From JALYRV01 sp036675475 (GTDB taxonomy: Bacteria; Acidobacteriota; Vicinamibacteria; Vicinamibacterales; SCN-69-37): a stretch of 64,000 nucleotides of DNA. The stretch's first letter is position 1, and each line of letters starts with the position of its first letter. Below, piece after piece: positions 36,544 through 44,554 of this stretch. The notes under the pieces were generated by a model. The model worked only from the letters and a program-made list of their open reading frames with translations. It was not told where the DNA came from and made no database searches. The DNA lies in NCBI GenBank assembly GCA_036675475.1, contig JAKFEY010000069.1, forward strand, positions 14,438 through 78,437, written 5' to 3'. The position numbers and the translations under genes are program-made.

Positions 36544-37560
36544 TTCGATCAGCGCCTCCACCTTCTCCTCCAGCTCGCGAATCCGCTCGCGCAGCTGAGG
36601 CATACGGCGCAGCGCCGCGTGGCTCTTGCGCCACGACTGGATTTCATCGGACGGATAGCCGGCGATGACCGTGCCGGCCTTGATGTCGCCGGTCACGCCC
36701 GTCTTGGCCGCGGCCTGCACGCCTTTCCCCACCGTCACGTGGCCGGTCACGCCGACCTGGCCGCCGAGCGCGACGTTGTCCTCGATCTTCGTCGAGCCGG
36801 CAATGCCCACCTGCGCCGCCAGCAGCACGTTGCGGCCCACGCGCACGCCGTGCGCAATCTGCACGAGGTTGTCGATCTTCGTGCCCGCGGCAATCCGCGT
36901 TTCGCCCACCGCCGGCCGGTCGATCGCCGTCAGCGCGCCAATCTCCACATCGTCTTCGATGACGACCGCGCCGATCTGCGGAATGGGCTCGTGCGTGCCG
37001 TCGTCGCGCCGCGCGTAGCCAAAGCCGGCGCTGCCGGCGACCGCGAAGTCCTGCATGACGACGCGGTGGCCGAGGGAAACGCGCGCGTGGATGGACGCGT
37101 GCGAGGCGATGCGGCAGTCGTCGCCGAGCGTGGCGCCGCGGCCGATCGTGACGTGCGATCCGATGCGCGTGCGCGCGCCGACGATCGCGCCGCTGTCGAT
37201 GATGGTGAACGGCCCCACGGAGACGTCCTCGGCCAGCCGCGCGTCGGCGGCGACGATGGCGGTGGCGTGAATGCCGGCGGGCGCGGGATCCGCGGGCGCG
37301 AACAGCGCGACGGCCCGCGCGAAGGTTAGATAGGGATTGGCGGCGCGCAGAATCGCGCACGGCGCCGACAGCAGCGCGTCGCCGGCGATGATCGCCGCCG
37401 CGCGCGTGGCGGCCACGCGAGGGGCGTACGCGGGATTGGCGAGAAACGTGACCTCGGACGGGCCGGCGTCATCGAGCCCGGCCAGGCCGGTAATGACGGC
37501 CGCGCCGTCGCCGCCGTCGAGACGGCAGCCGAGCCGATCGGCAAGTTCCTGCAGTGTCAC
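36508..37560 (-). CDS. lpxD: UDP-3-O-(3-hydroxyacyl)glucosamine N-acyltransferase
   Basis: 350 residues. An N-terminal UDP-binding domain (about 1-95, GLDDAGPSEVTFLANP, YLTFARAVALF) is followed by a left-handed beta-helix of hexapeptide repeats (100-310) with the catalytic His in DNLVQIAHGVRVG, and a C-terminal helix. It makes the second acylation step of lipid A. The last residues are encoded by a tandem repeat. The GTG start has no clear Shine-Dalgarno site. Confidence 0.95.
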   Translation of the reverse strand: MTLQELADRLGCRLDGGDGAAVITGLAGLDDAGPSEVTFLANPAYAPRVAATRAAAIIAGDALLSAPCAILRAANPYLTFARAVALFAPADPAPAGIHATAIVAADARLAEDVSVGPFTIIDSGAIVGARTRIGSHVTIGRGATLGDDCRIASHASIHARVSLGHRVVMQDFAVAGSAGFGYARRDDGTHEPIPQIGAVVIEDDVEIGALTAIDRPAVGETRIAAGTKIDNLVQIAHGVRVGRNVLLAAQVGIAGSTKIEDNVALGGQVGVTGHVTVGKGVQAAAKTGVTGDIKAGTVIAGYPSDEIQSWRKSHAALRRMPQLRERIRELEEKVEALIERLQAPGSGPQA

Positions 37561-37578
37561 GGCGACAGAAAGTATGGC

Positions 37579-38298
37579 TCAAACGGCCGCGACGCGATTA
37601 AAGAATGTCGCGAGATGCTCGAGGCCGAGCGCGCGCTCGATCGTGCGCACGCGATCGGCGCGCTCGACCGGCGGCATCGCCGCCGCCGCGCGCAGGTCCG
37701 AGAGCTCGCGGCACGGCCGCGGCGTCCAGTCGGCAGCATCGAGGCCCTGCCGCGCGCCTTTCATGGAGAAGTAATGGCCCGCGAGCCTGAACAGAAAAAT
37801 GTACGCGACGAGATTCGGCCCCGGGACGAGAAACAGGAGGCCGGACAGAATGAATAACGTGGTGTGCACGGCAAACCACTTGCGATGCCGCTCGTAGTCG
37901 CGCTGCAGGATCGCGCGCATCTGGGCCGTCGCCGCGTCCGACGAGGTGTCTTCGGCGTGAAACAGCGTGCAGGCGTCCTGCCGCCGCATGTGCCACAGCA
38001 GGCGCTGCTCCGCCACTTTCTCGGCCACCCACGCGCGCATCCGCGCTTTTGCGCGGCCCCACCGCGTGACCGGCCGTTCGATGCGGCCGGCCTGGTGCTC
38101 GCGCCATTCGCGCTCGGCATCGGCAATGGCCGCCTGCGCGCGGCGCATCAGCGGCGCGAGGTACCGCGCCTTCATGCGCCCCAGGAACGTCGTGTCGTCG
38201 GCAGGCGCGTCTCCGAGATCGGAAACCTCGGGCGCGTCCGGCACCTCGCAATAGAGCTCGTGCCGGTCGTGCCCCACGGGCACGAGATACACGTCCAT
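37579..38298 (-). CDS. Mitochondrial K+-H+ exchange-related (Mit_KHE1-like) membrane protein
   Basis: 239 residues. The start MDVYLVPVGHDRHELYCEV, the helix VAEQRLLWHMRRQDACTLFHAED and the membrane segment FILSGLLFLVPGPNLVAYIFLFRLAGHYFSMKGARQGLD fit a bacterial family related to the KHE1 domain (PF10173). Two transmembrane helices near residues 165-200 are likely. The bacterial role is unknown. ATG at 38298 is chosen because it opens with the family signature. Confidence 0.65.
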   Translation of the reverse strand: MDVYLVPVGHDRHELYCEVPDAPEVSDLGDAPADDTTFLGRMKARYLAPLMRRAQAAIADAEREWREHQAGRIERPVTRWGRAKARMRAWVAEKVAEQRLLWHMRRQDACTLFHAEDTSSDAATAQMRAILQRDYERHRKWFAVHTTLFILSGLLFLVPGPNLVAYIFLFRLAGHYFSMKGARQGLDAADWTPRPCRELSDLRAAAAMPPVERADRVRTIERALGLEHLATFFNRVAAV

Positions 38299-38323
38299 GG
38301 AGATACGATACGTGTACTTGCGC

Positions 38324-38470
38324 CTAAACGACTCGCCGCCCGGTGAACAGCCGCAGTACGACGATGACGAGCGCGACGACGAGCAGCACGTGAATGAGCC
38401 CGCCCGCCACGTCAAGCGCGAAGCCGAGCAGCCAGAGCACGAGCAGCACGAAAATGATGGTCCAAAGCAT
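38324..38470 (-). CDS. Very small lmo0937-type membrane protein
   Basis: 48 residues, MLWTIIFVLLVLWLLGFALD with a second hydrophobic stretch (HVLLVVALVVIVLRL) and a basic end. It matches the lmo0937 family of tiny two-helix membrane proteins of unknown function. A near-perfect AGGAGG site lies seven bases before the ATG. It is easily missed because of its size; it sits upstream of the KHE1-like gene on the same strand. Confidence 0.75.
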   Translation of the reverse strand: MLWTIIFVLLVLWLLGFALDVAGGLIHVLLVVALVIVVLRLFTGRRVV

Positions 38471-38508
38471 GTCGATCCTCCTGTTGGGCTCAGTGCAAGC
38501 GAGGTGCC

Positions 38509-38949
38509 ATGACCGATGAGCTGATGATGCCGGAACCCGACGCCGCCGTACTGGCCCTGCGCGTGCTGGTGGCGGCAGTACTGGGCGCGGCGCTGGGACT
38601 CGAGCGCGAGTGGCGCGGCAAGGAAGCGGGCCTTCGCACGAACACGCTCATCGCCATCGGCGCGGCGCTGTTCTCGGCCGTCTCGCTGCTGTTCGCGGGC
38701 GATCCGGGCCGCGTGGCCGCGCAGGTGGTGACCGGCGTCGGCTTCCTCGGGGCGGGCGCGATCATGCGCACCGGCGGCAGCGTGCAGGGCCTGACGACGG
38801 CGGCGCTGATCTGGGTCAACGCCGCCATCGGGGTCGCGGCGGGCGCCGGCTACATCCGCCTCGCCGTCATCGTCACCGGCATCACGCTGGTCGCGATGCT
38901 CGCGCTCTCGCCGCTCGATCGCGTGTTCGAGCATCGCAAGGAGCGGTAA
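38509..38949 (+). CDS. MgtC/SapB family membrane protein
   Basis: 146 residues with about four transmembrane segments and the MgtC signature LGLEREWRGKEAGLRTNTLIAIGAALFS and VVTGVGFLGAGAIMRTGGSVQGLTTAALIWVNAAIG. MgtC proteins affect growth in low Mg2+ and bind ATP synthase in some pathogens. It covers the membrane domain but lacks the C-terminal ACT-like domain of longer MgtC. GAGG precedes the ATG at 38509. Confidence 0.9.
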   Translation: MTDELMMPEPDAAVLALRVLVAAVLGAALGLEREWRGKEAGLRTNTLIAIGAALFSAVSLLFAGDPGRVAAQVVTGVGFLGAGAIMRTGGSVQGLTTAALIWVNAAIGVAAGAGYIRLAVIVTGITLVAMLALSPLDRVFEHRKER

Positions 38950-38960
38950 GCGCCGCGCCC

Positions 38961-39845
38961 TTACCTGCGGATGCGGGCGGGCGTGCGCGTCTCGTTGATG
39001 GGCAGCACGGGCTTGCCGGCGGTCTGCCAGGCGCCGGCGATCACCGCGGCAACGCCGCCAACGGCTTCGCTGATGCGGCGCTCGACGATCGGCCTGGCCT
39101 TGCCGAAGAACGCCTCGAAATAGGCATCGTCATAGAACTCGCGGCCCTGGGTGGCGGCCTTGTCGGCAGCGAGGATGGCGTCGACCATGCGGTTGCCTTC
39201 GGTCAGCTTCTCGAAGATGAAGTCTTTCGGATGCATCACCGGCGCGGGCACCCTGGGCTTCAGATCCATGCGATCGTGGAAGCGAAGGAACAGCTCGCTC
39301 TCGAACCGGCCGTGAATGCCGCGCTGGTTGGTGGCCTGGCCGTCGTAGTTGAGCGCGGCGTGAAACGGCACGTGCGCGTCTTCCACGTAGTGCGCGAGGA
39401 TGGCGGTGAGCGCGTTGACGGTGCCCGATGAAATGCGCTGGCCGTTCTCGGGCCGCTTGAACTCCGTGACCAGGCGGTTGTAGACCTCTTCGACGCGCCA
39501 GGGGATGCGGCCCCATTCGTGCGCCTTCTCCGCCCCCACCGTCTTGATGTAGTCCGCTTCATTGCGCGGAATGCCCGTGAACGGATCGGGCGCGATGCCG
39601 TCCATGTCGAGAAAGTGGTTCGGATCTTCGGTCTCGACGCCGTAGGTGCGCATCAGATCCGGATCGATCGAATGCTCGGTGATGAAGGCACGATGTTTCT
39701 GGAAGTACGGACGAATCGCGTCGGGCACTTCGTCCATCGCGGCATTGGTGATGTAGCGATGAATGTCGAAGCCCCAGGCCGACGGCGTGACGGCGGTCAG
39801 GGCGAGCACGAGGAGTCCGGCACAGGTCGAAGCGGCAATGCGCAT
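38961..39845 (-). CDS. Secreted S1/P1-nuclease / zinc phospholipase C-like protein
   Basis: 294 residues. The signal peptide ends near SAWG, so a Trp lies at or next to the mature N-terminus, as in zinc phospholipase C and S1/P1 nucleases where the N-terminal Trp binds zinc. Other likely zinc ligands are HRYITNAAMDE, NHFLDMD, ILAHYVEDAHVPFHAALNYDGQ and GIHGRFES. Whether it cleaves phospholipids or nucleic acids cannot be told. It is convergent with mgtC. Confidence 0.75.
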   Translation of the reverse strand: MRIAASTCAGLLVLALTAVTPSAWGFDIHRYITNAAMDEVPDAIRPYFQKHRAFITEHSIDPDLMRTYGVETEDPNHFLDMDGIAPDPFTGIPRNEADYIKTVGAEKAHEWGRIPWRVEEVYNRLVTEFKRPENGQRISSGTVNALTAILAHYVEDAHVPFHAALNYDGQATNQRGIHGRFESELFLRFHDRMDLKPRVPAPVMHPKDFIFEKLTEGNRMVDAILAADKAATQGREFYDDAYFEAFFGKARPIVERRISEAVGGVAAVIAGAWQTAGKPVLPINETRTPARIRR

Positions 39846-39862
39846 TGACGAATAATAGCCGG

Positions 39863-40741
39863 GTGCCGCGGTTTGGCGCGCATCTCTCCATTCAGGGCGG
39901 CATGCCGCGCGCGGTCGATCGCGCGGTGGCCACGGGATGCGATGCGCTGCAGATCTTCACGAAATCGACCGGCCAGTGGCGCGCGCGCGAGCTGCCGGAT
40001 GACGAGGTCAAAGCGTTCCGGCGCAAGGCCGACGCCGCCGGGCTGACGCCGCGCGTCGCGCACGCGAGCTATCTGATCAATCTCGGCACGGCGGAACCGG
40101 CGCTGCGGGCGCGATCGATTGGCGGCCTGGGCGAAGAGCTCGACCGCGCCGAGCGGCTCGGGCTCGACGGCCTCGTGCTGCATCCCGGCGCGTCGGTCGG
40201 CGGCACCGAGGAAGATGGCCTGCGGCTGGTGGCGGAGGCGGCGGCGAAGGTGCTGAGGGCGCGGCGCCGCCAGCGCGTGAAGCTGCTCTTCGAACACACC
40301 GCGGGCCAGGGGTCGAGTCTCGGCTGGCGCTTCGAGCATCTGCGCGCCCTGATCGAGCAGCTCGATGGATCGCCGCGCGTCGGCGTGTGTCTGGACACCT
40401 GCCACCTGCTCGCCGCCGGCTACGACTGGCGGTCGCCCTCGGGCTATCGCCGCACCTTCGACGCGTTCGAGGCGCTCGTCGGCTTCGACCGCCTGCACGT
40501 CATCCACATGAACGACTCGAAAAAGCCGTGCGGCAGCCGCGTGGATCGGCACGAACACATCGGCAGGGGCGAGATCGGCACGATCGCGTTCCGCCGGCTC
40601 GTCAACGATCCACGCGTGGCGCACCTCGGCCTGCTGATCGAAACGCCGAAACAGCAGGACGCGCCGGAAGCGGACGCGTACGACCGCGAAAACCTCCGGG
40701 TGCTGCGCGGCTTGATCCGGCCTCTCCGCCGCCCGCGTTAG
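39863..40741 (+). CDS. nfo: Deoxyribonuclease IV (AP endonuclease)
   Basis: About 292 residues, an endonuclease IV TIM barrel: GAHLSIQGGMPRAV, QIFTKSTGQW, HASYLINLGT, LHPGAS, LLFEHTAGQGSSLG, VGVCLDTCHLLAAGYD, HMNDSK and DRHEHIGRGEIG carry the three-zinc site ligands. It nicks DNA 5' of abasic sites. GTG at 39863 gives the family start; a TTG at 39845 is an alternative. No Shine-Dalgarno site is visible for either. Confidence 0.93.
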   Translation: MPRFGAHLSIQGGMPRAVDRAVATGCDALQIFTKSTGQWRARELPDDEVKAFRRKADAAGLTPRVAHASYLINLGTAEPALRARSIGGLGEELDRAERLGLDGLVLHPGASVGGTEEDGLRLVAEAAAKVLRARRRQRVKLLFEHTAGQGSSLGWRFEHLRALIEQLDGSPRVGVCLDTCHLLAAGYDWRSPSGYRRTFDAFEALVGFDRLHVIHMNDSKKPCGSRVDRHEHIGRGEIGTIAFRRLVNDPRVAHLGLLIETPKQQDAPEADAYDRENLRVLRGLIRPLRRPR

Positions 40742-40766
40742 CCGCCCGGCGCGCGCGGGGCCGTCT

Positions 40767-40784
40767 CCATTTACCATTTACAAT
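40767..40784. repeat. 7-base array before gatC (H9)
   Basis: CCATTTACCATTTACAAT, the reverse complement of the core at 3871 and 16245. It sits nine bases before the gatC start. Confidence 0.6.
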
Positions 40785-40792
40785 CATCGGAC

Positions 40793-41104
40793 ATGACCCC
40801 GCTGATTACGCGCGCGGATGCGGCGCGGATTGCCGCGCTGGCGAAACTCGAGATGAGCGACGCCGAGCTCGAACGCGCGGCGCGCGAGCTGTGCGCGATT
40901 CTCGAACACTTCGCCGCGCTCGACGCGATTGACCTGTCAGGCGTCGACGCGGCCGCGTCCGATGCGTCAGCCGCCGCCCCTGCGCCGGCCCTGCGCGCGG
41001 ATGAACCCGCGCCCTCGCTTGCGCCCTCCGACACATTTGCGAACGCGCCAGACGCCGACCGGGCGGCGGGGCTGTTCCGCGTGCCGCGGGTGCTGGGCTC
41101 ATGA
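40793..41104 (+). CDS. gatC: Asp/Glu-tRNA amidotransferase subunit C
   Basis: 103 residues: ITRADAARIAALAKLEMSDAELERAARELCAILEHFAALDAIDLSGVD is the GatC helix pair that wraps GatA, and the end DRAAGLFRVPRVLGS matches GatC termini. An Ala/Pro-rich stretch joins them. It overlaps gatA by four bases. gatB is not in the window. Confidence 0.93.
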   Translation: MTPLITRADAARIAALAKLEMSDAELERAARELCAILEHFAALDAIDLSGVDAAASDASAAAPAPALRADEPAPSLAPSDTFANAPDADRAAGLFRVPRVLGS

Positions 41105-42558
41105 GCGCGCCTGAGTCGGCCGTCGCGCTGCGCGATCGCATTCTCTCGGGCGACGTGTCGGCGGCCGAGGTGTGCCGCGACGCGTTCGCGCGCATCGACG
41201 CGCACGACGCAGGCATCCACGCGTTTCAGTCGCTGATGCGCGAGCGCGCCATGGCCCGCGCAGACGCGATCGATCGCGACCCCGCACAGTTCACAGGCCG
41301 CGCGCTGGCCGGGGTGCCGGTGGCGATCAAGGACAACATCGCCACGCGCGGCCACGTCACCACCGCCGGCTCGAACGTGCTCGCCACGTTCGCCCCGCCG
41401 TACGACGCGCACGTCATCGAACGGCTCGACGCGGCCGGCGCCGTGCTGATGGGCAAGACGACGCTCGATGAGTTCGCGATGGGGTCGTCGACCGAACATT
41501 CGGCGTTCGGGCCGGCGCGCAATCCGTGGAGCCTGGAGCACACGCCGGGCGGGTCGAGCGGCGGATCGGCCGCGGCCGTGGCGGCGGGCTTCGCGCCGCT
41601 CGCGCTGGGATCCGACACCGGCGGCTCGATTCGCCAGCCCGCGGCCCTCTGCGGCATCGCCGGCATGAAGCCGACCTACGGCCGCGTGTCGCGCTACGGC
41701 CTGTTTGCCTTTGCCTCGTCGCTCGATCAGATCGGCCCGTTCGCGCGGCGCGTGCGCGACGCCGCGGCACTGCTCGAGGCGATTGCGGGACGCGACGCGC
41801 GCGACGCCACGTCGGCCGACGCGCCGCCGATCGCATGGACCCCCGAAACGCCGATGCCGGCCGGCACGCGCATCGGCGTGCCGCGCGCCGAGCTCGCCAC
41901 CGGCGTCGATGGCGACGTGCTCGCGGCATTCGACGCGGCGCTCGCGGTGCTGCGCGACCGCGGCGCCGTCATCGTCGACGTCGCGCTGCCGTCGGCGGAT
42001 GCCGCGATTGCGGCGTACTACCTGATCGCCACCGCGGAGGCGAGCAGCAACCTCGCGCGCTATGACGGCGTGCGGTACGGCGCGCGCGCCGGCGCCGGCA
42101 CGCTCGACGCCATGTACACGCGCACGCGCACCGCCGGCTTCGGCGACGAGGTCAAGCGCCGCATCATGCTCGGCACCTACGCGCTCAGCGCGGGCTACTG
42201 CGACGCGTTCTATCTGAAGGCCATGAAGGTGCGGGCCGCCATCCGGCAGGCCTTCGCGCGCGCCTTCGCGTCGGTCGATCTGATTGCCATGCCGACGAGC
42301 CCGACACCCGCGTTCCGGATCGGCGAGCGCGCCGGGGATCCGGTGCAGATGTATCGCGCCGACGTCTTCACCGTGAGCGTGAACCTGGCGGGCCTGCCGG
42401 CCATCAGCGTGCCGTGCGGTTTCAGCCGCGGCGCGCCGCGGCTGCCCATCGGGCTGCAGCTGATCGGGAAGGCGTGGGACGAGGCGGGCGTACTTACGGC
42501 TGCGGAGACGTACGAACAGGCGGCGCCGTGGTGGCGTGACGCGCCCGTTCTTTCCTGA
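41101..42558 (+). CDS. gatA: Asp/Glu-tRNA amidotransferase subunit A
   Basis: 485 residues, an amidase-signature enzyme that releases ammonia from glutamine to amidate Glu-tRNA(Gln) or Asp-tRNA(Asn). The Ser-Ser-Lys set is visible: Lys in VPVAIKDNIATRGHVTT, and the Ser-rich region PGGSSGGSAAAVAAGFAPLALGSDTGGSIRQPAALCG, followed by KPTYGRVSRYGLFAFASSLDQIGP. The 3' end overlaps the convergent membrane-protein gene by 65 bases. Confidence 0.96.
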   Translation: MSAPESAVALRDRILSGDVSAAEVCRDAFARIDAHDAGIHAFQSLMRERAMARADAIDRDPAQFTGRALAGVPVAIKDNIATRGHVTTAGSNVLATFAPPYDAHVIERLDAAGAVLMGKTTLDEFAMGSSTEHSAFGPARNPWSLEHTPGGSSGGSAAAVAAGFAPLALGSDTGGSIRQPAALCGIAGMKPTYGRVSRYGLFAFASSLDQIGPFARRVRDAAALLEAIAGRDARDATSADAPPIAWTPETPMPAGTRIGVPRAELATGVDGDVLAAFDAALAVLRDRGAVIVDVALPSADAAIAAYYLIATAEASSNLARYDGVRYGARAGAGTLDAMYTRTRTAGFGDEVKRRIMLGTYALSAGYCDAFYLKAMKVRAAIRQAFARAFASVDLIAMPTSPTPAFRIGERAGDPVQMYRADVFTVSVNLAGLPAISVPCGFSRGAPRLPIGLQLIGKAWDEAGVLTAAETYEQAAPWWRDAPVLS

Positions 42559-43252
42559 CCTGCCACACCAGCAGCGGCAGGCCGACCAGGGCCGGCAGCA
42601 GCCACGGCACATAGGAGGCCGCGCCCGACAGCTGCAGGTGCAGCGTGCGGCCAAGGCCGAACACGAGCAGCGCCGTGTGCACCGCGATCCCTGATACGAG
42701 CATGGCGACGATGTGCTCCTCGCGCCACCCGAAATTCTTCCCGGTGGATTTTCCCCGGTTGCCGTACGCCGTTTCTGAACCGGGGAAAATCCACCGGGAA
42801 GAATAACGGAGGGCGCGGGCGCCCATGAGGGGACCGACGGGACTGAGCAGCGCGTAGGGCCACTCGCGCCACGCGACGGCAAACACGAAGAGCACGACAC
42901 CGGCGGCGATCGCGGCCAGCGACAGCGCGGTGTGCAGCGGCGACGCGACGCGCGTGCCGGCGCGGGCCGCGCGCGCGACGCGCACGCCGTGGAAGACCGG
43001 CATGACGAGGATCGTGATCAGATAGGCGAGAAAGGCCGCGGTGCGGCGCGCGCCCGGTTCGGCCGCGCGCGCGAACAGCCACACGGCCAGCGGCGCGCCG
43101 GTGGCCGCGGTGAGATAAATCAGCCGTACATAAAGACGGCCCGCCGTGACGTGCAGCGGGCCGCCCTTGCGTGCGGCAATCGGCATCCAGAAGACGGCCG
43201 TGGCGCCCACCGCGCAGGCGAGATGCACCGCCAGCGCGATGCCGAGCGCCAC
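42494..43252 (-). CDS. DUF2306-like integral membrane protein
   Basis: 252 residues with about seven transmembrane segments; the start AVHLACAVGATAVFWMPIAARKGGPLHVTAGRLYV, with spaced His, resembles DUF2306-type membrane proteins, though assignment is tentative. A 71-base palindrome (42734-42804) is read in frame as a loop ending AYGNRGKSTGKNF between helices. The GTG start follows rpoZ by four bases and has no Shine-Dalgarno site. Confidence 0.6.
   Translation of the reverse strand: MALGIALAVHLACAVGATAVFWMPIAARKGGPLHVTAGRLYVRLIYLTAATGAPLAVWLFARAAEPGARRTAAFLAYLITILVMPVFHGVRVARAARAGTRVASPLHTALSLAAIAAGVVLFVFAVAWREWPYALLSPVGPLMGARALRYSSRWIFPGSETAYGNRGKSTGKNFGWREEHIVAMLVSGIAVHTALLVFGLGRTLHLQLSGAASYVPWLLPALVGLPLLVWQVRKERARHATTAPPVRTSPQP
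42734..42804. repeat. In-frame perfect palindrome in the membrane-protein gene (P3)
   Basis: Two identical 27-base arms (42734-42760 and 42778-42804) around a 17-base loop with a GGCGTAC-type core. Arms and loop are homologous to P2. The right-arm peptide NRGKSTGKNF parallels NRDNSTGMNF in the M16 protein and PRGKSSRFF in the anti-sigma factor. Confidence 0.92.
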
Positions 43253-43256
43253 GCGA

Positions 43257-43553
43257 TCAGTCCGCGTTCTGCGGACGCGTCGAGGGCGCGGAGGGCAGCG
43301 TGTAGAGCACGAGCCGCTGCTTCACTTCCTCCATCGCGATGCGTTCGAGCTTGTGCGGCTGATCGGGACGCCAGCCCGCGCTGGTTTCCACCTCGGGCGT
43401 GTTCAGGCGCTGCCGCGCGCCCCGGCGCAGCTGCTTGGCGCGCTGCGCCGCCACATCCACGAACAGGAAGCGGCTCTCAATCGCGTCGGCCCGTTCGAGG
43501 GGCGCCTCGTCCTCAGGAGCGGTGCCGGGCGTCGCCGTGTCGTGATCAACCAT
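43257..43553 (-). CDS. rpoZ: DNA-directed RNA polymerase omega subunit
   Basis: 98 residues. The core ESRFLFVDVAAQRAKQLRRGARQRL and KLERIAMEEVKQRLVLY match the omega-subunit signature (helix 1 and the IAMEEV element), in the form seen in acidobacteria. Omega helps RNA polymerase assembly and can bind ppGpp. An acidic N-terminal extension precedes the core. It lies directly downstream of the hsp20 gene on the same strand. Confidence 0.8.
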   Translation of the reverse strand: MVDHDTATPGTAPEDEAPLERADAIESRFLFVDVAAQRAKQLRRGARQRLNTPEVETSAGWRPDQPHKLERIAMEEVKQRLVLYTLPSAPSTRPQNAD

Positions 43554-43562
43554 GCCGCAACT

Positions 43563-44003
43563 TTACTTCACTTCGATCTGCCGCGGCTTGGACTCTTCAC
43601 GGCGCGGCAGCCGGACCGTGAGCAGCCCGTCCTGATACGACGCCTCGATGCGCGACGCGTCCACCGTGTTCGGCAGCGTGAAGCTGCGCCGGAACGCGCC
43701 GTAGCCGCGCTCGATGCGGTGATAGCGATCGCGCTGCACGTTGGTGTCGACATGCCGCTCAGCCTCGAGCGTCAGCGTCAGGCCCTCCATCGACAGCTTG
43801 ATGTCGTCGCGGCGCACGGCGGGCAGCTCCGCCTTCATCACCACGTCGCCGTTCGCATCCTCATAAATGTCAACCGCGGGCATCCAGCTCTGCGCCACCG
43901 GGAAACCCTCGCGCTCGCCGAAGACGCCGTCGAACATCCGCTGCAACCGATCGATTTCCATACCCGCGAGATCACGCACGGGATTCCAACGAACCAGAGT
44001 CAT
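43563..44003 (-). CDS. Small heat-shock protein (Hsp20/alpha-crystallin)
   Basis: 146 residues. The alpha-crystallin domain (about 40-135) has WMPAVDIYEDANGDVVMKAELPAVRRDDIKLSMEGLTLTLEAER, the conserved RSFTLPNTVDASRIEASYQDGLLTVRLPR strand and the C-terminal I-x-V anchor (QIEV). It is an ATP-independent holdase. AAGGAGG lies nine bases before the ATG at 44003, and a consensus promoter plus an inverted repeat lie upstream. Confidence 0.95.
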   Translation of the reverse strand: MTLVRWNPVRDLAGMEIDRLQRMFDGVFGEREGFPVAQSWMPAVDIYEDANGDVVMKAELPAVRRDDIKLSMEGLTLTLEAERHVDTNVQRDRYHRIERGYGAFRRSFTLPNTVDASRIEASYQDGLLTVRLPRREESKPRQIEVK

Positions 44004-44020
44004 GGTCTCAAACCTCCTTA

Positions 44021-44088
44021 GTCGGCACTAAGCATATCTTCTTAGTGCTTACGACTCATATTCTAACCTATCCTCCGGCCGGTTTCAA
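44021..44088 (-). promoter_or_regulatory. Sigma-70-type promoter with inverted repeat for hsp20
   Basis: On the minus strand: TTGAAA (44083-44088), 17 bases, TAGAAT (44060-44065). Downstream, GCACTAAG and CTTAGTGC (44041-44048 and 44025-44032) form a perfect 8-base inverted repeat with an 8-base spacer, extended by GTCG/CGAC, ending just before the Shine-Dalgarno. It is placed like a CIRCE operator but differs in sequence (CIRCE is TTAGCACTC-N9-GAGTGCTAA), or it may act as an RNA thermometer. Confidence 0.65.
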
Positions 44089-44107
44089 CCTGTAAGATGA
44101 GGATGAC

Positions 44108-44554
44108 GTGACCGACATTTACGCCCGCGCCGAGAGCGCCGACCTTGCCGAGGCGATGCGCCGCCTGCTGCGCGACCTCGAACGTACGCATGGGCCAGGC
44201 GCCAGCATCGGCGAGTGCCGGCCGCCCATCGACGTCTATGAGACGGCCGACGCCATCGAGGTCACCCTCGACGTGCCGGGCATCGAGCCCGACGATGTGC
44301 GGGTGGTCGTGCGCGAGAACGCGGTGATTGTGGTCGGCGAAAAAGCCGCCGCCAGCTGCGCCGCCAAAGACGCGCGCTTTCATCTGGCCGAGCGCACCTT
44401 CGGCCGCTTCGCGCGCGCGCTGCGGCTGCTCACGCCGGTCGACGCTTCGAAGGCCCGCGCCGAGCTGTCGGGTGGCCGTCTTCGCATCACCGTGCCGCGC
44501 ATCGACGATCGCCGCGGCCGCGACATTCCCGTGAAGGTCACGCGCGTGTCATGA
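44108..44554 (+). CDS. Second Hsp20/alpha-crystallin-type protein
   Basis: 148 residues with an alpha-crystallin domain (about 40-140): PPIDVYETADAIEVTLDVPGIEPDDVRVVVRENAVIVVGEK and RFARALRLLTPVDASKARAELSGGRLRITVPR. It is divergent from the first hsp20 gene across a 104-base promoter region and runs by ATGA overlap into ymdB, an unusual pairing. Start GTG 44108 follows GAGG. Confidence 0.88.
   Translation: MTDIYARAESADLAEAMRRLLRDLERTHGPGASIGECRPPIDVYETADAIEVTLDVPGIEPDDVRVVVRENAVIVVGEKAAASCAAKDARFHLAERTFGRFARALRLLTPVDASKARAELSGGRLRITVPRIDDRRGRDIPVKVTRVS

Noticed and set aside
43563..44554. CIRCE or HAIR heat-shock operator between the hsp20 genes
   Set aside because: The inverted repeat GCACTAAG/CTTAGTGC does not match either consensus, so it is reported only as a new candidate.
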